Shown here one piece after another: positions 1 to 7,313 of a DNA stretch of 13,193 nucleotides (position 1 is the stretch's first letter; every line of letters starts with the position of its first letter). The position numbers were made by a program, and so were the translations under genes. The notes beneath the pieces were generated by a model that was not told the DNA's origin, made no database searches, and worked only from the letters and a program-made list of their open reading frames with translations. The DNA is from Devosia sp. (lineage in GTDB: Bacteria > Pseudomonadota > Alphaproteobacteria > Rhizobiales > Devosiaceae). Where the stretch lies: positions 1 to 13,193 of the forward strand of contig JAEUMC010000826.1 of NCBI GenBank assembly GCA_016793415.1, in the 5' to 3' direction.

Positions 1-124
1 CCCCTGTCCCCTCCCCCCTAGCGGACGCAATAGCGTCCGCGGAATGGGGAGGGAGACCCTTCCACTAATGTCGAGGTTATCGTCTCCCTCCCCCTGTTTG
101 AGGGGGAGGGGACAGGGGTGGGGG
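1..124. repeat. Composite palindromic C/G-tract intergenic repeat (REP-like)
   Basis: Gene-free stretch at the left edge, downstream of the minus-strand PPDK-like gene. Several perfect inverted repeats are nested here. Bases 1-17 pair with 102-118 (17 bp). Bases 21-28 pair with 33-40 (8-bp stem, loop AATA). Bases 46-57 pair with 82-93 (12 bp). In competition with these, 86-95 pairs with 101-110 (10-bp stem, loop GTTTG). The first three sets can form together as a three-way junction. Short palindromic repeats built from CCCTCCCC/GGGGAGGG blocks are commonly scattered between genes in alphaproteobacterial genomes, so this is probably one copy of such a family; copy number cannot be judged from this window. 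No T-run follows the stems on the minus strand, so it is not a classical intrinsic terminator, although it may protect or end the mRNA. It may extend past base 1. Confidence 0.7.
102..124 (+). other. Putative G-quadruplex motif
   Basis: Four G-runs with very short loops on the plus strand: G5-A-G4-ACA-G4-T-G5. Loops of 1, 3 and 1 nt with four-layer tracts are a strong textbook quadruplex pattern. The motif lies 27 bp beyond the stop codon of the minus-strand PPDK-like gene, so G-runs are on the strand opposite to that mRNA (its transcript would carry C-runs). It also forms one arm of the 17-bp inverted repeat, so quadruplex and cruciform would compete. Folding is inferred from pattern only. 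Confidence 0.5.
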
Positions 125-151
125 TCAGCCCGCACCGGCCAAGCCGCTCCG

Positions 152-2404
152 TCACTGCGCCAACGTCAACCTTGCCACCGGCACGCGGTAGGGCGAGCAA
201 CTGACGTAATCGACGTCCAGCCGCGAGAAGAACCACAGCGAGGCCGGGTCGCCGGCGTGTTCGCCACAGATGCCGATCTTCAAATTGGGGTTGGCCCGCT
301 TGCCGCGCTCGATGGCTATGGCGATCATCTCGCCGACGCCCTTCTGGTCGAGGGTCACGAACGGGTCGAGGTCGTAGAGGCCCTTGCGCTGGTAGGCCGA
401 GAGGAAGGCCGGCGCATCGTCGCGGCTGATGCCGTAGGTGGTCTGGGTCAGATCGTTGGTGCCGAACGAGAAGAAGTCGACGTGCTCGGCGATGTCCCCG
501 GCCCTGAGCGCAGCGCGCGGCAGCTCGATCATGGTGCCGAAGGCGAAGCGCTCCCGTGCTGCCGGCGGCAGGCCGGCCTGCTCGACGATGGCGTAGGTCT
601 GGCGCTTGATCTCCACCACTTCAGACACGGTGGAGACGAATGGCACCATCACCTCCAGCGTCACCGGCTCGGACTGCCGGGCTGATGCGGCCCGCACCCC
701 GGCGCACAGCGCCTCGATCTGCATCTTCAAAATCTCGGGATAGGTGATGGCCAGCCGCACGCCACGATGGCCAAGCATCGGGTTGATCTCGGCAATGCGG
801 TCGAGCCGCAGCTTCAGCGCCCGCACCTCGAGGCCGAGCCCTTCGGCGGTTTCTTCGATGTCCTCGTCGGTACGCGGCAGGAACTCGTGCAGCGGCGGAT
901 CGAACAGCCGCACCGTCACCGGCCGGCCCTTCATCGCCATGAAGATCGCCGAATAGTCCTCGGTCTGGAAGTCGACGAGCCCGGTCAGCGCCTTGGCGCG
1001 GTCGTCGGCATCCTCGGAGAGGATCAGCCGGCGCAGCGCCACGAGGCGCTCGCGCGAGAAGAACATGTGCTCGGAGCGGGCGAGCCCAATTCCCTCGGCG
1101 CCGAAGCTCAGCGCCGTGTTCACCGCCTCGACGGTTTCGGCATTGGCCCGCACCGCCACCCGGCGCGACGCGTCGGACCAGCCGAGGAGCTTGCCCATGG
1201 CGCCGCCGATATGCGGCTGGGCCAGCGGCAGCGCGCCGAGATAGACCGAGCCATCGGTGCCATCGATGGTGATGCGATCGCCCTGGCGGAACTCTCTCGA
1301 GCCGATCCGGCAAGTGAGTTCGGCGAGGTTGACGCTCAGCGTCCGCACGCCGGCGACGCAGGGCTTGCCGGTGATGCGCGCCACCACGCCGGCATGGCTG
1401 GTCATGCCGCCGCGTGCCGTGAGGATGCCGGTTGCCGCCTTCATCCCCTCGATATCGGTGGGGCCGGTTTCAGTGACGACGAGGATGCAGTGACGGCCAC
1501 GCGCCTTGAGCCGCGCCGCATCTTCGGAATTGAAGACGATGATGCCGCTGGCGGCACCCGGCGAAACCCCGAGGCCATTGGCGAGCACGGTGGCGCTTTC
1601 GGGCGAGCGCAGGCGGGGATGCAGCATCTGCTGCAGCCGGGCCGGATCGATGTGGGTGACCGCCTCGCGCTGGGTCCAGCGGCCGCGCGCCACGCGGTCG
1701 ACCGCTGCTTCCAGTTCGGCCGCCGCCGACGCCGGCGCGGCGCGGGCGGAGAGCAGCCGGATGGTCTCCCCCTCGACCGAAACGAGACAGCTCAGATGCT
1801 GGCCGGCAGCCGCGTCGAGCAGGTCGACGAAGGCGGTGGCGGAAGCCGGAAGCGGGCCGAACGGCGTGCCGTTCACCGGTGCCGGACCCAGGGCGCCATT
1901 CTGCGGGTCGCGGGTGAGGAACTGGCGCACGTCGCCATCGGCCATCGCCTGGATGATGACGATCTGGCGCTCCGGCCGCGGATCGAAGCTGGCATAGGAG
2001 GCAAAGGCATCGGAGATGGCTCGCGCCAGCGGGCGGGCTGGATCGACCGACTCGACTTCGTTTGCCGGCGGGCTCAGTCCCGGCCGGGCCGGCATCAGCC
2101 CGGCGCTGTGCGCAGCGCTCGAGGTGCGCACCACCAGCGCCGGCGGACGACCATTGCGGCCGACCAGCCGGAACAGCGTCGCCACCCAATGGACGCGCAG
2201 CCGATCGTCATGCGCCTTGCGCTCTTCCTGCAAGGCGTTCCAGGCGGCGCGGCTGATGACAATGGTGGGGGCGACGGGCAAACCGGCATTGGCGGCGCGG
2301 CTCAGCCACAAGGCCTTGCCCACCAGCAGCCCATCCTGGATAGCGGAAAGGTTCGCCTTGCCCGTGGCGGGCGCGATCGCGAACATTTCCATTGCGAGGG
2401 TCAC
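152..2404 (-). CDS. PPDK-like PEP-binding protein with reduced ATP-grasp domain
   Basis: 750 residues, related to pyruvate phosphate dikinase (PPDK), which interconverts ATP, phosphate and pyruvate with AMP, PPi and PEP in the cytosol. The swivelling domain is intact: [12 protein letters not shown] carries the phospho-acceptor His337, with the Thr/Ser normally targeted by PDRP just before it. The C-terminal PEP/pyruvate barrel (about 395-750) is also intact: [10 protein letters not shown] (440-449), [12 protein letters not shown] (499-510), NPMLGHRG (541-548), GTMIE (623-627), GTNDLTQ (648-654) and [10 protein letters not shown] with the general-acid Cys713. The N-terminal nucleotide-binding part is odd. 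The histidine lies about 118 residues earlier than in standard ~875-residue PPDKs, the GE(F/Y)LxNAQGEDVVAG stretch is missing, and the usual DIEFTI...LQTR block reads SCLVSV...LSAR. Lys30 and Arg93 look retained. The GTG start at 2404 is chosen because GGAAGG (2412-2417) sits 7 nt upstream; ATG 2392 or 2386 are poorer. No ppsR regulator gene is adjacent. Family certain, PPDK activity doubtful. Confidence 0.9.
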   Translation of the reverse strand: MTLAMEMFAIAPATGKANLSAIQDGLLVGKALWLSRAANAGLPVAPTIVISRAAWNALQEERKAHDDRLRVHWVATLFRLVGRNGRPPALVVRTSSAAHSAGLMPARPGLSPPANEVESVDPARPLARAISDAFASYASFDPRPERQIVIIQAMADGDVRQFLTRDPQNGALGPAPVNGTPFGPLPASATAFVDLLDAAAGQHLSCLVSVEGETIRLLSARAAPASAAAELEAAVDRVARGRWTQREAVTHIDPARLQQMLHPRLRSPESATVLANGLGVSPGAASGIIVFNSEDAARLKARGRHCILVVTETGPTDIEGMKAATGILTARGGMTSHAGVVARITGKPCVAGVRTLSVNLAELTCRIGSREFRQGDRITIDGTDGSVYLGALPLAQPHIGGAMGKLLGWSDASRRVAVRANAETVEAVNTALSFGAEGIGLARSEHMFFSRERLVALRRLILSEDADDRAKALTGLVDFQTEDYSAIFMAMKGRPVTVRLFDPPLHEFLPRTDEDIEETAEGLGLEVRALKLRLDRIAEINPMLGHRGVRLAITYPEILKMQIEALCAGVRAASARQSEPVTLEVMVPFVSTVSEVVEIKRQTYAIVEQAGLPPAARERFAFGTMIELPRAALRAGDIAEHVDFFSFGTNDLTQTTYGISRDDAPAFLSAYQRKGLYDLDPFVTLDQKGVGEMIAIAIERGKRANPNLKIGICGEHAGDPASLWFFSRLDVDYVSCSPYRVPVARLTLAQ

Positions 2405-2562
2405 CGGGACACCTTCCGACCAACTTTAGCGAAACATATTGCCGTTCAGGCCGTTGCGCCGCAACTGCACACTTCGGACCCCATCGGGGGTCGCGTGCCG
2501 GACGCATCGGTCGCGGCGTTCGCAGCTTGACTTGCCCGGCCATTGAACGCATCTGCTCTCCT
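2405..2562. promoter_or_regulatory. Divergent promoter region of PPDK-like gene and ispH
   Basis: 158 bp between two divergent starts, so both promoters must lie here unless transcription enters from farther away. On the plus strand TTGACT (2527-2532) resembles a -35 box, but the matching -10 position is poor and would put the transcript start almost on the ispH ATG. On the minus strand only weak -35/-10 pairs are visible around the AT-rich CAATATGTTTCG stretch near 2430-2445 (read as minus). A perfect 13-bp dyad GTTGCGCCGCAAC (2453-2465) sits on the PPDK-like side and could be an operator. A 6-bp stem hairpin (2477-2482 with 2487-2492) is also present. Promoter positions are inference. Confidence 0.45.
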
Positions 2563-3525
2563 ATGCAAACAAGGCCGCACTTGGACATTACGCTGTGTGC
2601 GCCGCGCGGATTCTGCGCCGGCGTCGATCGCGCCATCCAGATCGTCGAACTGGCCCTGGAGCGCTACGGCGCGCCGGTCTATGTGCGCCACGCGATCGTG
2701 CACAACAAATACGTGGTCGACGGGCTGAAGCAGAAAGGCGCGGTGTTCGTCGAGGAGCTCGATGAGATCCCGGACACCGGTGCGCCGGTGGTGTTTTCGG
2801 CGCATGGTGTACCGAAATCCGTTCCCGCAGGCGCCAAGGCGCGCAACATGTTCTTCCTCGATGCCACCTGCCCGCTGGTCTCCAAGGTGCATATCGAGGC
2901 CAACCGGCATCACAACGAGGGCCGCGAGATCGTGCTGATCGGGCATGCCGGCCATATCGAGGTGATCGGCACCATGGGCCAATTGGTCGATGGCGCCATT
3001 ACGTTGATCCAGACGGTCGAGGAAGCCGAGGCCTTTGTGCCGCGCGACCCCGAGAAGCTTGCCTACGTGACGCAGACGACGCTCAGCGTCGACGACACCT
3101 CGGCGATCGTCGATGTGCTGCGCCGCCGCTTCCCCTCGATCGCGCTGCCGCACAAGGAAGATATCTGCTACGCCACCACCAACCGCCAGGAGGCGGTGAA
3201 GCGGGTGGCGCCGAACGTCGATGCGATGATCGTGGTCGGCGCGCCGGAATCGTCCAACTCGGTGCGGCTGGTGGAAGTGGCGCAGCGCGTCGGTTGCGCC
3301 AATGCCTCGCTGGTCGAACGCGCTGACAAGATCGACTGGAGCCGCTTCGAAGGAATCAGGACGCTCGGCATCACCGCCGGCGCATCGGCGCCCGAGACGC
3401 TGGTCGACGAGGTGATCGAAGCCTTCGCACAGCGCTTCGATATCGCGGTCAGCGCCAGCGGTGAACAGCGCGAGAGCATCGTCTTCAACCTGCCCCGCGA
3501 ACTCAGGGCGCAACCCGCAGCATGA
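2563..3525 (+). CDS. ispH: 4-hydroxy-3-methylbut-2-enyl diphosphate reductase
   Basis: 320 residues, normal for IspH (LytB), the cytosolic Fe-S enzyme that reduces HMBPP to IPP and DMAPP in the last step of the MEP isoprenoid pathway. The three cluster cysteines are Cys18 (GFCAGVDRA), Cys103 ([10 protein letters not shown]) and Cys202 (ICYATTNRQ). Substrate residues His47, His131 and Glu133 (GHAGHIEV), the TQTTLS motif (171-176) and TAGASAPE (271-278) are in place. The frame is open upstream to 2392, but that part overlaps the divergent gene and is not conserved, and ATG 2563 gives the usual short lead-in before the first motif. No Shine-Dalgarno is visible ahead of it (pyrimidine-rich CTGCTCTCCT). 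First gene of an operon with two acetyltransferases and rnhA; its TGA overlaps the next ATG by 4 nt. ispE and a polyprenyl synthase gene lie in the same window. Confidence 0.97.
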   Translation: MQTRPHLDITLCAPRGFCAGVDRAIQIVELALERYGAPVYVRHAIVHNKYVVDGLKQKGAVFVEELDEIPDTGAPVVFSAHGVPKSVPAGAKARNMFFLDATCPLVSKVHIEANRHHNEGREIVLIGHAGHIEVIGTMGQLVDGAITLIQTVEEAEAFVPRDPEKLAYVTQTTLSVDDTSAIVDVLRRRFPSIALPHKEDICYATTNRQEAVKRVAPNVDAMIVVGAPESSNSVRLVEVAQRVGCANASLVERADKIDWSRFEGIRTLGITAGASAPETLVDEVIEAFAQRFDIAVSASGEQRESIVFNLPRELRAQPAA

Positions 3526-4049
3526 CCGACCTGACGCTTCTCGAAACCGACCGGCTGGTGCTCTCCGGCTGGCGCGCAGACCAGATCGGGGATCTCTACC
3601 GGTTGCACGGCGACCCCATGGTGGCGCGCTTTCTCACGGGGCACGGTCGGCCTTGGACGGTCGAGGAGATGGACGCGGCGCTGGCGCATTGGATCGCCCT
3701 GTTCGATCGCCAGAAGATGGGCAAACTCCGGGTCACGCGGAAGGCGGACGGGGTGCTGGTGGGCCGCTGCGGCTTCGGCATCCACGGACCCGAAGAGATT
3801 CCGGAGATCGGCTACTCGCTCTATCCGGAATTCTGGGGCAACGGTTACGTCTGGGAAGCGGCAAGCGGGCTCAGGGATTGGTACTGGCGCGAAACCGACC
3901 GCGACCATTTCCTCGGCATTGCCGACGCCCGCAACGAAGCTTCGCTCAAGGTGCTGCGCAAGCTCGGCGGCGTCTACACGCACACCGGCGACAGCTACGG
4001 TCATCCGGATGTCGAGTTCTATCGCTACGATCGCCCGGCGGCGGCGTGA
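3522..4049 (+). CDS. GNAT N-acetyltransferase, RimJ/RimL type (first of two)
   Basis: 175 residues, a GNAT-fold acetyltransferase of the Acetyltransf_3 (RimJ/RimL-like) kind, which transfers acetyl from acetyl-CoA to an amine. Features seen: an N-terminal [12 protein letters not shown] start typical of the group, strand-4 motif PEIGYSL (94-100), the acetyl-CoA pyrophosphate loop region [10 protein letters not shown] (104-113), and the motif-B region with N138 followed by [12 protein letters not shown]. The acceptor is unknown; members act on ribosomal-protein N-termini, small amines or antibiotics, and nothing here distinguishes these. The ATG overlaps the ispH stop as ATGA, so translation is probably coupled. 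The stop overlaps the GTG of a second, clearly homologous GNAT gene, so the pair looks like a tandem duplication that later diverged. Confidence 0.92.
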   Translation: MTDLTLLETDRLVLSGWRADQIGDLYRLHGDPMVARFLTGHGRPWTVEEMDAALAHWIALFDRQKMGKLRVTRKADGVLVGRCGFGIHGPEEIPEIGYSLYPEFWGNGYVWEAASGLRDWYWRETDRDHFLGIADARNEASLKVLRKLGGVYTHTGDSYGHPDVEFYRYDRPAAA

Positions 4050-4552
4050 GCAGCCTGCTCGAAACGGAACGGCTGCGGCTCGAGCACTGGACGGCCGATG
4101 CCGTCGAGGAACTGCTGTCGCTCCACGGCAATGCCGATGTGCAACGCTATCTCGATGCCAGGGGCGAAACCTGGAGCCGGGAGAAAGCGGCACGGCGGCT
4201 CGGCGAGTGGCAGACCGAGTGGCGTGAGCTCGGCCTGGGCAAGCATCGGCTGGTGCGCCGGTCGGACGGGGCTTTCGTCGGCCGCGCCGGTTTCTCGCAA
4301 TTCGGCGATACGCCGGAGATCGGCTACTCGCTGGCACGCAACTGGTGGGGCCAGGGTTATGCCACCGAGATCGCGCAAGCCCTTAGCGATTGGTTCTTCG
4401 CGACGCGGCACGGGGACCGGTTTGTCGGGTTCACGCATACCGGCAACCTGGCGTCGATCGCCGTGATGCGGAAGATCGGCATGGAACCCACTCATGTCGC
4501 GGAGATTGCGGGCATGCCGCACCAGTTTCTGATCCAGCGGAGGCCATCGTGA
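4046..4552 (+). CDS. GNAT N-acetyltransferase, RimJ/RimL type (second of two)
   Basis: 168 residues from GTG 4046. The open frame runs upstream to 3461 but there it only shadows ispH and the first GNAT gene. The GTG gives the expected [14 protein letters not shown]-terminus, matching its neighbour's [12 protein letters not shown], and forms a GTGA overlap with that gene's stop. GNAT motifs: PEIGYSL (90-96), [11 protein letters not shown] (100-110) for acetyl-CoA binding, and N134 then [12 protein letters not shown]. Side-by-side reading with the first GNAT shows shared LLET-RL-L, LHG, DG-VGR-GF, PEIGYSL, WG-GY and AS--V-RK-G positions throughout, so they are paralogues. The substrate is unknown. 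The downstream overlap with rnhA is again GTGA. Confidence 0.9.
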   Translation: MSSLLETERLRLEHWTADAVEELLSLHGNADVQRYLDARGETWSREKAARRLGEWQTEWRELGLGKHRLVRRSDGAFVGRAGFSQFGDTPEIGYSLARNWWGQGYATEIAQALSDWFFATRHGDRFVGFTHTGNLASIAVMRKIGMEPTHVAEIAGMPHQFLIQRRPS

Positions 4553-5022
4553 ACTCGGTCATCATCCACACTGACGGCGCCTGTTCGGGCAACCCTGGCC
4601 CTGGCGGCTGGGGCGCCGTGCTGCAGTATGGCGACACGGTCAAGGAACTGAAGGGCGGCGCGCCGCTCACCACCAACAACCAGATGGAACTGACCGCTGC
4701 CATCGAAGCGCTGACGGCGCTGAAGCGCCCGTGCGAGATCGAGCTCCACACCGACAGCAACTACGTCAAGGACGGGCTGACCAAGTGGATCCATGGCTGG
4801 AAGAAGAACGGCTGGCGCACCGCCGACAAGAAGCCGGTCAAGAACGTCGAACTGTGGCAGGCGCTCGACGCCGCCACCCAGCGCCACAAGATCAACTGGC
4901 ACTGGGTGAAGGGCCATAACGGCGACGAGATGAACGAGCGCGCCGACCAGCTCGCCAATGAGGGGATGGAGCCATTCAAGGGCAGGCGGAGAAAGCCCGA
5001 AGGCCTGGTGCCACCGGTCTAG
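4549..5022 (+). CDS. rnhA: Ribonuclease HI
   Basis: 157 residues, standard size for bacterial RNase HI, which cuts the RNA strand of RNA-DNA hybrids (R-loops, Okazaki primers) in the cytosol using two metal ions. The catalytic carboxylates are Asp9 ([16 protein letters not shown]), Glu47 (NNQMEL), Asp69 (HTDSNYV) and Asp133 (NERADQLA), with the assisting His123 in [10 protein letters not shown]. The basic handle region [20 protein letters not shown] (80-99) is present. The start is GTG 4549, overlapping the GNAT stop as GTGA; a strong GGAGG at 4539-4543, 5 nt upstream, fixes it. The C-terminus ends in a short basic tail ([14 protein letters not shown]). Last of four overlapping genes beginning with ispH. 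Confidence 0.97.
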   Translation: MNSVIIHTDGACSGNPGPGGWGAVLQYGDTVKELKGGAPLTTNNQMELTAAIEALTALKRPCEIELHTDSNYVKDGLTKWIHGWKKNGWRTADKKPVKNVELWQALDAATQRHKINWHWVKGHNGDEMNERADQLANEGMEPFKGRRRKPEGLVPPV

Positions 5023-5056
5023 GCACCGATCCGACGGCGGTGGTAGGATTGCGACC

Positions 5057-5383
5057 ATGCGCCCACTGGTCCTTGCCGCCGCTCTCGCTCTCATCGCCGG
5101 CCCTGCCCTGGCGCAGTTTCCGCCGCCCGGCGTCTATGCCTGTGTCAGCGAAAACGGCGCCAACCTGGGTGAGCTGACGCTGTTCGTCGCCGGCGACTAT
5201 TCGTTCAAGAATGTCGATGGCAACAGCGCCAGCGGGCAAGTCGCTTCGGCAGGAACCGACGTCAACCCGCTCTCCGGCCCGCTCAAGGACATGCAGCTCA
5301 CCGGCATGTTCGCCACCGATGATAGTGGCAAGACCACGTTCCGCTTCACCGGTGCCGATGGGCTCGAAGTGATTTGCCGCTAA
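5057..5383 (+). CDS. Small secreted protein of unknown function
   Basis: 108 residues. A clear Sec signal peptide covers residues 1-19, with one arginine, a hydrophobic run LVLAAALALIAG and an ALA cleavage site before Gln20, so the product should be periplasmic (about 89 residues mature). The mature part is rich in Gly, Ser, Thr and Asp, probably beta-structured, and carries exactly two cysteines, Cys29 near its start and Cys107 next to the C-terminus. These are well placed for one disulfide joining the two ends. I do not recognise the family. AGGA (5045-5048) sits 8 nt before the ATG. It starts 34 bp after rnhA on the same strand, so it may be read from the ispH operon. Confidence 0.8.
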   Translation: MRPLVLAAALALIAGPALAQFPPPGVYACVSENGANLGELTLFVAGDYSFKNVDGNSASGQVASAGTDVNPLSGPLKDMQLTGMFATDDSGKTTFRFTGADGLEVICR

Positions 5384-5489
5384 GCAGACGTCATACAGAC
5401 TATTTCGCGCCCGAAGCTTCCGCGACTCCCGCGCTTTCGCTAGCCTCGGCCTCACCTTCATATCCGTCACGAACACTTGGGAGCTTTTC

Positions 5490-6266
5490 GTGGGCGTCGA
5501 CATGTTTGTTCATTCGGTCCGGCTTGTGCTCAGCGACTGGCGCAACGCCCTCAAGATCACCGGCCTGCTCTACCTGATCTACGCGGTGCCGACACTGCTG
5601 CTCGGCCTGCTGTTTCCAACGCCGACCCAGCCCGAGCAGGCGACTGCCGCGGTCCTCTCGGCCGCGCCGGCTGGTCTTCTGACCCTCATTCTCGCGCTTG
5701 TCGCGTTCGTCTGGATCGCGGTTGCCTGGCACCGCTACATCCTGCTCGACGAAATGCCCGCCGGCCAGTTTCCCGCGTTCAATGGCCAGCGGATGATATC
5801 GTATGGGCTCTACTCGATCGGCATTGGTGTTCTTGGCTTCCTGGTCTCACTGGTGCTGGCGGCGATCGTTGGGCTGGTCACCGTGCCGCTGCTTGGCGTC
5901 ATCGGCGGCGTGATCACCAGTATCGTTGCAATCGCCGCGGCGCTGATCATCTTCTATCGCCTCGCGCCGCTGCTGCCGGCCGTTGCGATCGGCAAGCAGT
6001 TGACCCTCGGTCAGGCCTGGGAAGCTACCAACGGCGCCAACGTGCCGATCATCATCCTCGCCGTGCTCTCGGCGATTGCGGCCGTGGTAATCGACATCCC
6101 GGCATTCGTCCTGGCGATGGCCGGCCCGATCGGCGGCTTCCTCGCGCTGCTTTGGACGCTCGCCACCGGCTGGGTGAAGATGCTGGTCGGGGTCAGCATC
6201 CTGACGACTCTCTATGGCCACTATGTCGAGCGCCGCTCGATCCCGGCCGCCAGCGCCGGCGCCTGA
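5490..6266 (+). CDS. Six-helix integral membrane protein, function unknown
   Basis: 258 residues. Start GTG 5490 is preferred over ATG 5502 because GGGAG (5479-5483) lies 6 nt upstream of the GTG. About six membrane spans can be read: roughly 22-42, 58-80, 104-130, 131-155, 184-207 and 212-243. A conserved-looking AWHRYILLDEMPAG loop follows span 2, and a LTLGQAWEATNGANVP segment precedes span 5. Proteins of this shape, with a WHRxxLL motif and a late GxAWxAT segment, are common but unnamed in alphaproteobacteria and loosely recall the YciC (UPF0259) type of membrane protein; I do not assign a function. The 106 bp between this gene and the preceding stop show no confident promoter. The gene ends 20 bp before a strong terminator hairpin. 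Confidence 0.85.
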   Translation: MGVDMFVHSVRLVLSDWRNALKITGLLYLIYAVPTLLLGLLFPTPTQPEQATAAVLSAAPAGLLTLILALVAFVWIAVAWHRYILLDEMPAGQFPAFNGQRMISYGLYSIGIGVLGFLVSLVLAAIVGLVTVPLLGVIGGVITSIVAIAAALIIFYRLAPLLPAVAIGKQLTLGQAWEATNGANVPIIILAVLSAIAAVVIDIPAFVLAMAGPIGGFLALLWTLATGWVKMLVGVSILTTLYGHYVERRSIPAASAGA

Positions 6267-6286
6267 ATTCGACAAAGCCACCGAAA

Positions 6287-6315
6287 GCAAAGGGGCCGTT
6301 CACCGGCCCCTTTGT
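6287..6315. terminator. Bidirectional intrinsic terminator between convergent genes
   Basis: A perfect 10-bp stem, AAAGGGGCCG (6289-6298) with CGGCCCCTTT (6304-6313) around loop TTCAC, extends by one C-G and one G-T pair to 6287/6315. A T-rich tract ends the stem in both directions: TTTGTCTT on the plus strand, TTTGCTTTCGG on the minus strand. It lies between the stop of the membrane protein gene (6266, plus) and the stop of glyQ (6317, minus), and can therefore end transcription from both sides. Confidence 0.85.
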
Positions 6316-6316
6316 C

Positions 6317-7243
6317 TTACTCCGCCCCGCCGCCCGCCGTCTGCAGCCAGGCGGCGCCGCATTGCTTGGCCAGCTCGCGTATCCTCAGGATGTAGCTCTG
6401 GCGCTCCTGCACCGAGATCACGCCGCGCGCGTCGAGCAGGTTGAAGTTGTGGCTGGCCTTGACGACCTGCTCGTAGGCCGGGACCGCCATGGTCTGACGA
6501 TTGCCATCAGCACCCTTTTTCAGGATGGCACGGCACTCGTCCTCGGCATCCTTGAAATGCCGGAACAGCATCTCGGTATCGGCGGCCTCGAAATTGTACT
6601 TCGAGAACTCCTGCTCGTTCTGCAGGAAGATGTCGCCATAGGTGACCTTCTCGTCGCCTTCACGGCCGTTGAAGTTGAGATCGTAGACGTTCTCGACGCC
6701 CTGCACATACATGGCGAGGCGCTCGAGCCCGTAGGTGATCTCACCGGGCACCGGCTTGGTCTCGAAGCCGGCGACCTGCTGGAAATAGGTGAACTGGCTG
6801 ACTTCCATGCCGTCGCACCAGCATTCCCAGCCCAGGCCCCAGGCACCCAGCGTCGGGCTCTCCCAGTCGTCCTCGACGAAGCGGATGTCGTGCAGGCTGG
6901 AATCGAGGCCGATCTCGCGGAGCGACTGCAGGTAGAGTTCCTGGATGTTGTCGGGCGACGGCTTCAGGATCACCTGGAACTGATAATAATGCTGCAGCCG
7001 GTTGGGGTTCTCGCCGTAGCGGCCGTCCTTGGGGCGCCGCGACGGCTGCACATAGGCGGCCTTCCACGGCTTCGGTCCCAGCGCCCTGAGGGTCGTCGCG
7101 GTGTGAAACGTGCCGGCGCCCATCTGCATGTCGTAAGGCTGCAGGATCACGCAACCCTGCTCCGCCCAGAAGCGCTGCAGCGTCAGGATCAGACCCTGGA
7201 ATGAGTTCCGGGGGTCCATGTGGGCGGGCAAAGCGTCGGGCAT
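6317..7243 (-). CDS. glyQ: Glycyl-tRNA synthetase alpha subunit
   Basis: 308 residues, normal for the alpha subunit of the heterotetrameric bacterial glycyl-tRNA synthetase, which together with the beta subunit (GlyS) charges tRNA-Gly in the cytosol. This subunit holds the class II core: near the N-terminus [17 protein letters not shown] and [13 protein letters not shown], then the motif-2 region [16 protein letters not shown], the acidic [14 protein letters not shown] glycine-pocket region, and motif 3 YGLERLAMY. Both ATG 7243 and an in-frame TTG 7249 are open; ATG is chosen because GGAA (7252-7255) is 8 nt upstream of it. The gene is last in a minus-strand run and is followed directly by a terminator, so glyS is not co-transcribed here as it is in many bacteria. 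Confidence 0.97.
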   Translation of the reverse strand: MPDALPAHMDPRNSFQGLILTLQRFWAEQGCVILQPYDMQMGAGTFHTATTLRALGPKPWKAAYVQPSRRPKDGRYGENPNRLQHYYQFQVILKPSPDNIQELYLQSLREIGLDSSLHDIRFVEDDWESPTLGAWGLGWECWCDGMEVSQFTYFQQVAGFETKPVPGEITYGLERLAMYVQGVENVYDLNFNGREGDEKVTYGDIFLQNEQEFSKYNFEAADTEMLFRHFKDAEDECRAILKKGADGNRQTMAVPAYEQVVKASHNFNLLDARGVISVQERQSYILRIRELAKQCGAAWLQTAGGGAE

Positions 7244-7275
7244 CGGCAATATTCCGGGGTGCGAATGGCGGGCGG

Positions 7276-7304
7276 AACCTAGTTGGACCGACGCAATGGG
7301 TCAA
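7276..7304 (-). promoter_or_regulatory. Candidate glyQ promoter
   Basis: Reading the minus strand, TTGACC (7304-7299) and TAGGTT (7281-7276) are separated by 17 bp. The -35 box matches five of six consensus bases; the -10 matches only three, which is usual for GC-rich alphaproteobacteria. Transcription would start near 7269, giving a leader of about 26 nt to the glyQ ATG. It lies in the 70-bp gap between ltrA-like gene and glyQ, so glyQ may be expressed independently of the upstream genes. Confidence 0.45.
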
Positions 7305-7313
7305 TTCCGCAGT

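Noticed and set aside
1..124. CRISPR array or tRNA-like cloverleaf at the left edge
   Set aside because: No regularly spaced direct repeats, and the junction lacks tRNA consensus loops and acceptor end; the sequence is dominated by simple G/C runs.
2477..2492. Hairpin GACCCC-ATCG-GGGGTC as a riboswitch or attenuator in front of ispH
   Set aside because: Only a 6-bp stem in GC-rich DNA, no T-run and no recognisable aptamer; no more than chance structure.
767..2530. Long plus-strand open frame (587 codons) opposite the PPDK-like gene
   Set aside because: Its translation is Arg/Ala/Gly-rich with no recognisable motif; it is the antisense shadow of a high-GC gene whose minus-strand product has clear family motifs.
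2446..3513. Minus-strand open frame (355 codons) opposite ispH
   Set aside because: Low-complexity His/Arg/Asp-rich translation without motifs; ispH on the plus strand has all its catalytic residues.
3461..4552. Possible fusion of an Arg-rich N-terminal domain to the second GNAT, or a frameshift between the two GNATs
   Set aside because: The extra 195 codons are the wrong frame of ispH and the first GNAT; each GNAT is complete with its own start, stop and full motif set.
5477..7204. Plus-strand open frame of 575 codons spanning the membrane protein gene and glyQ
   Set aside because: It runs through the terminator hairpin and across two convergent real genes; the translation has no family features.
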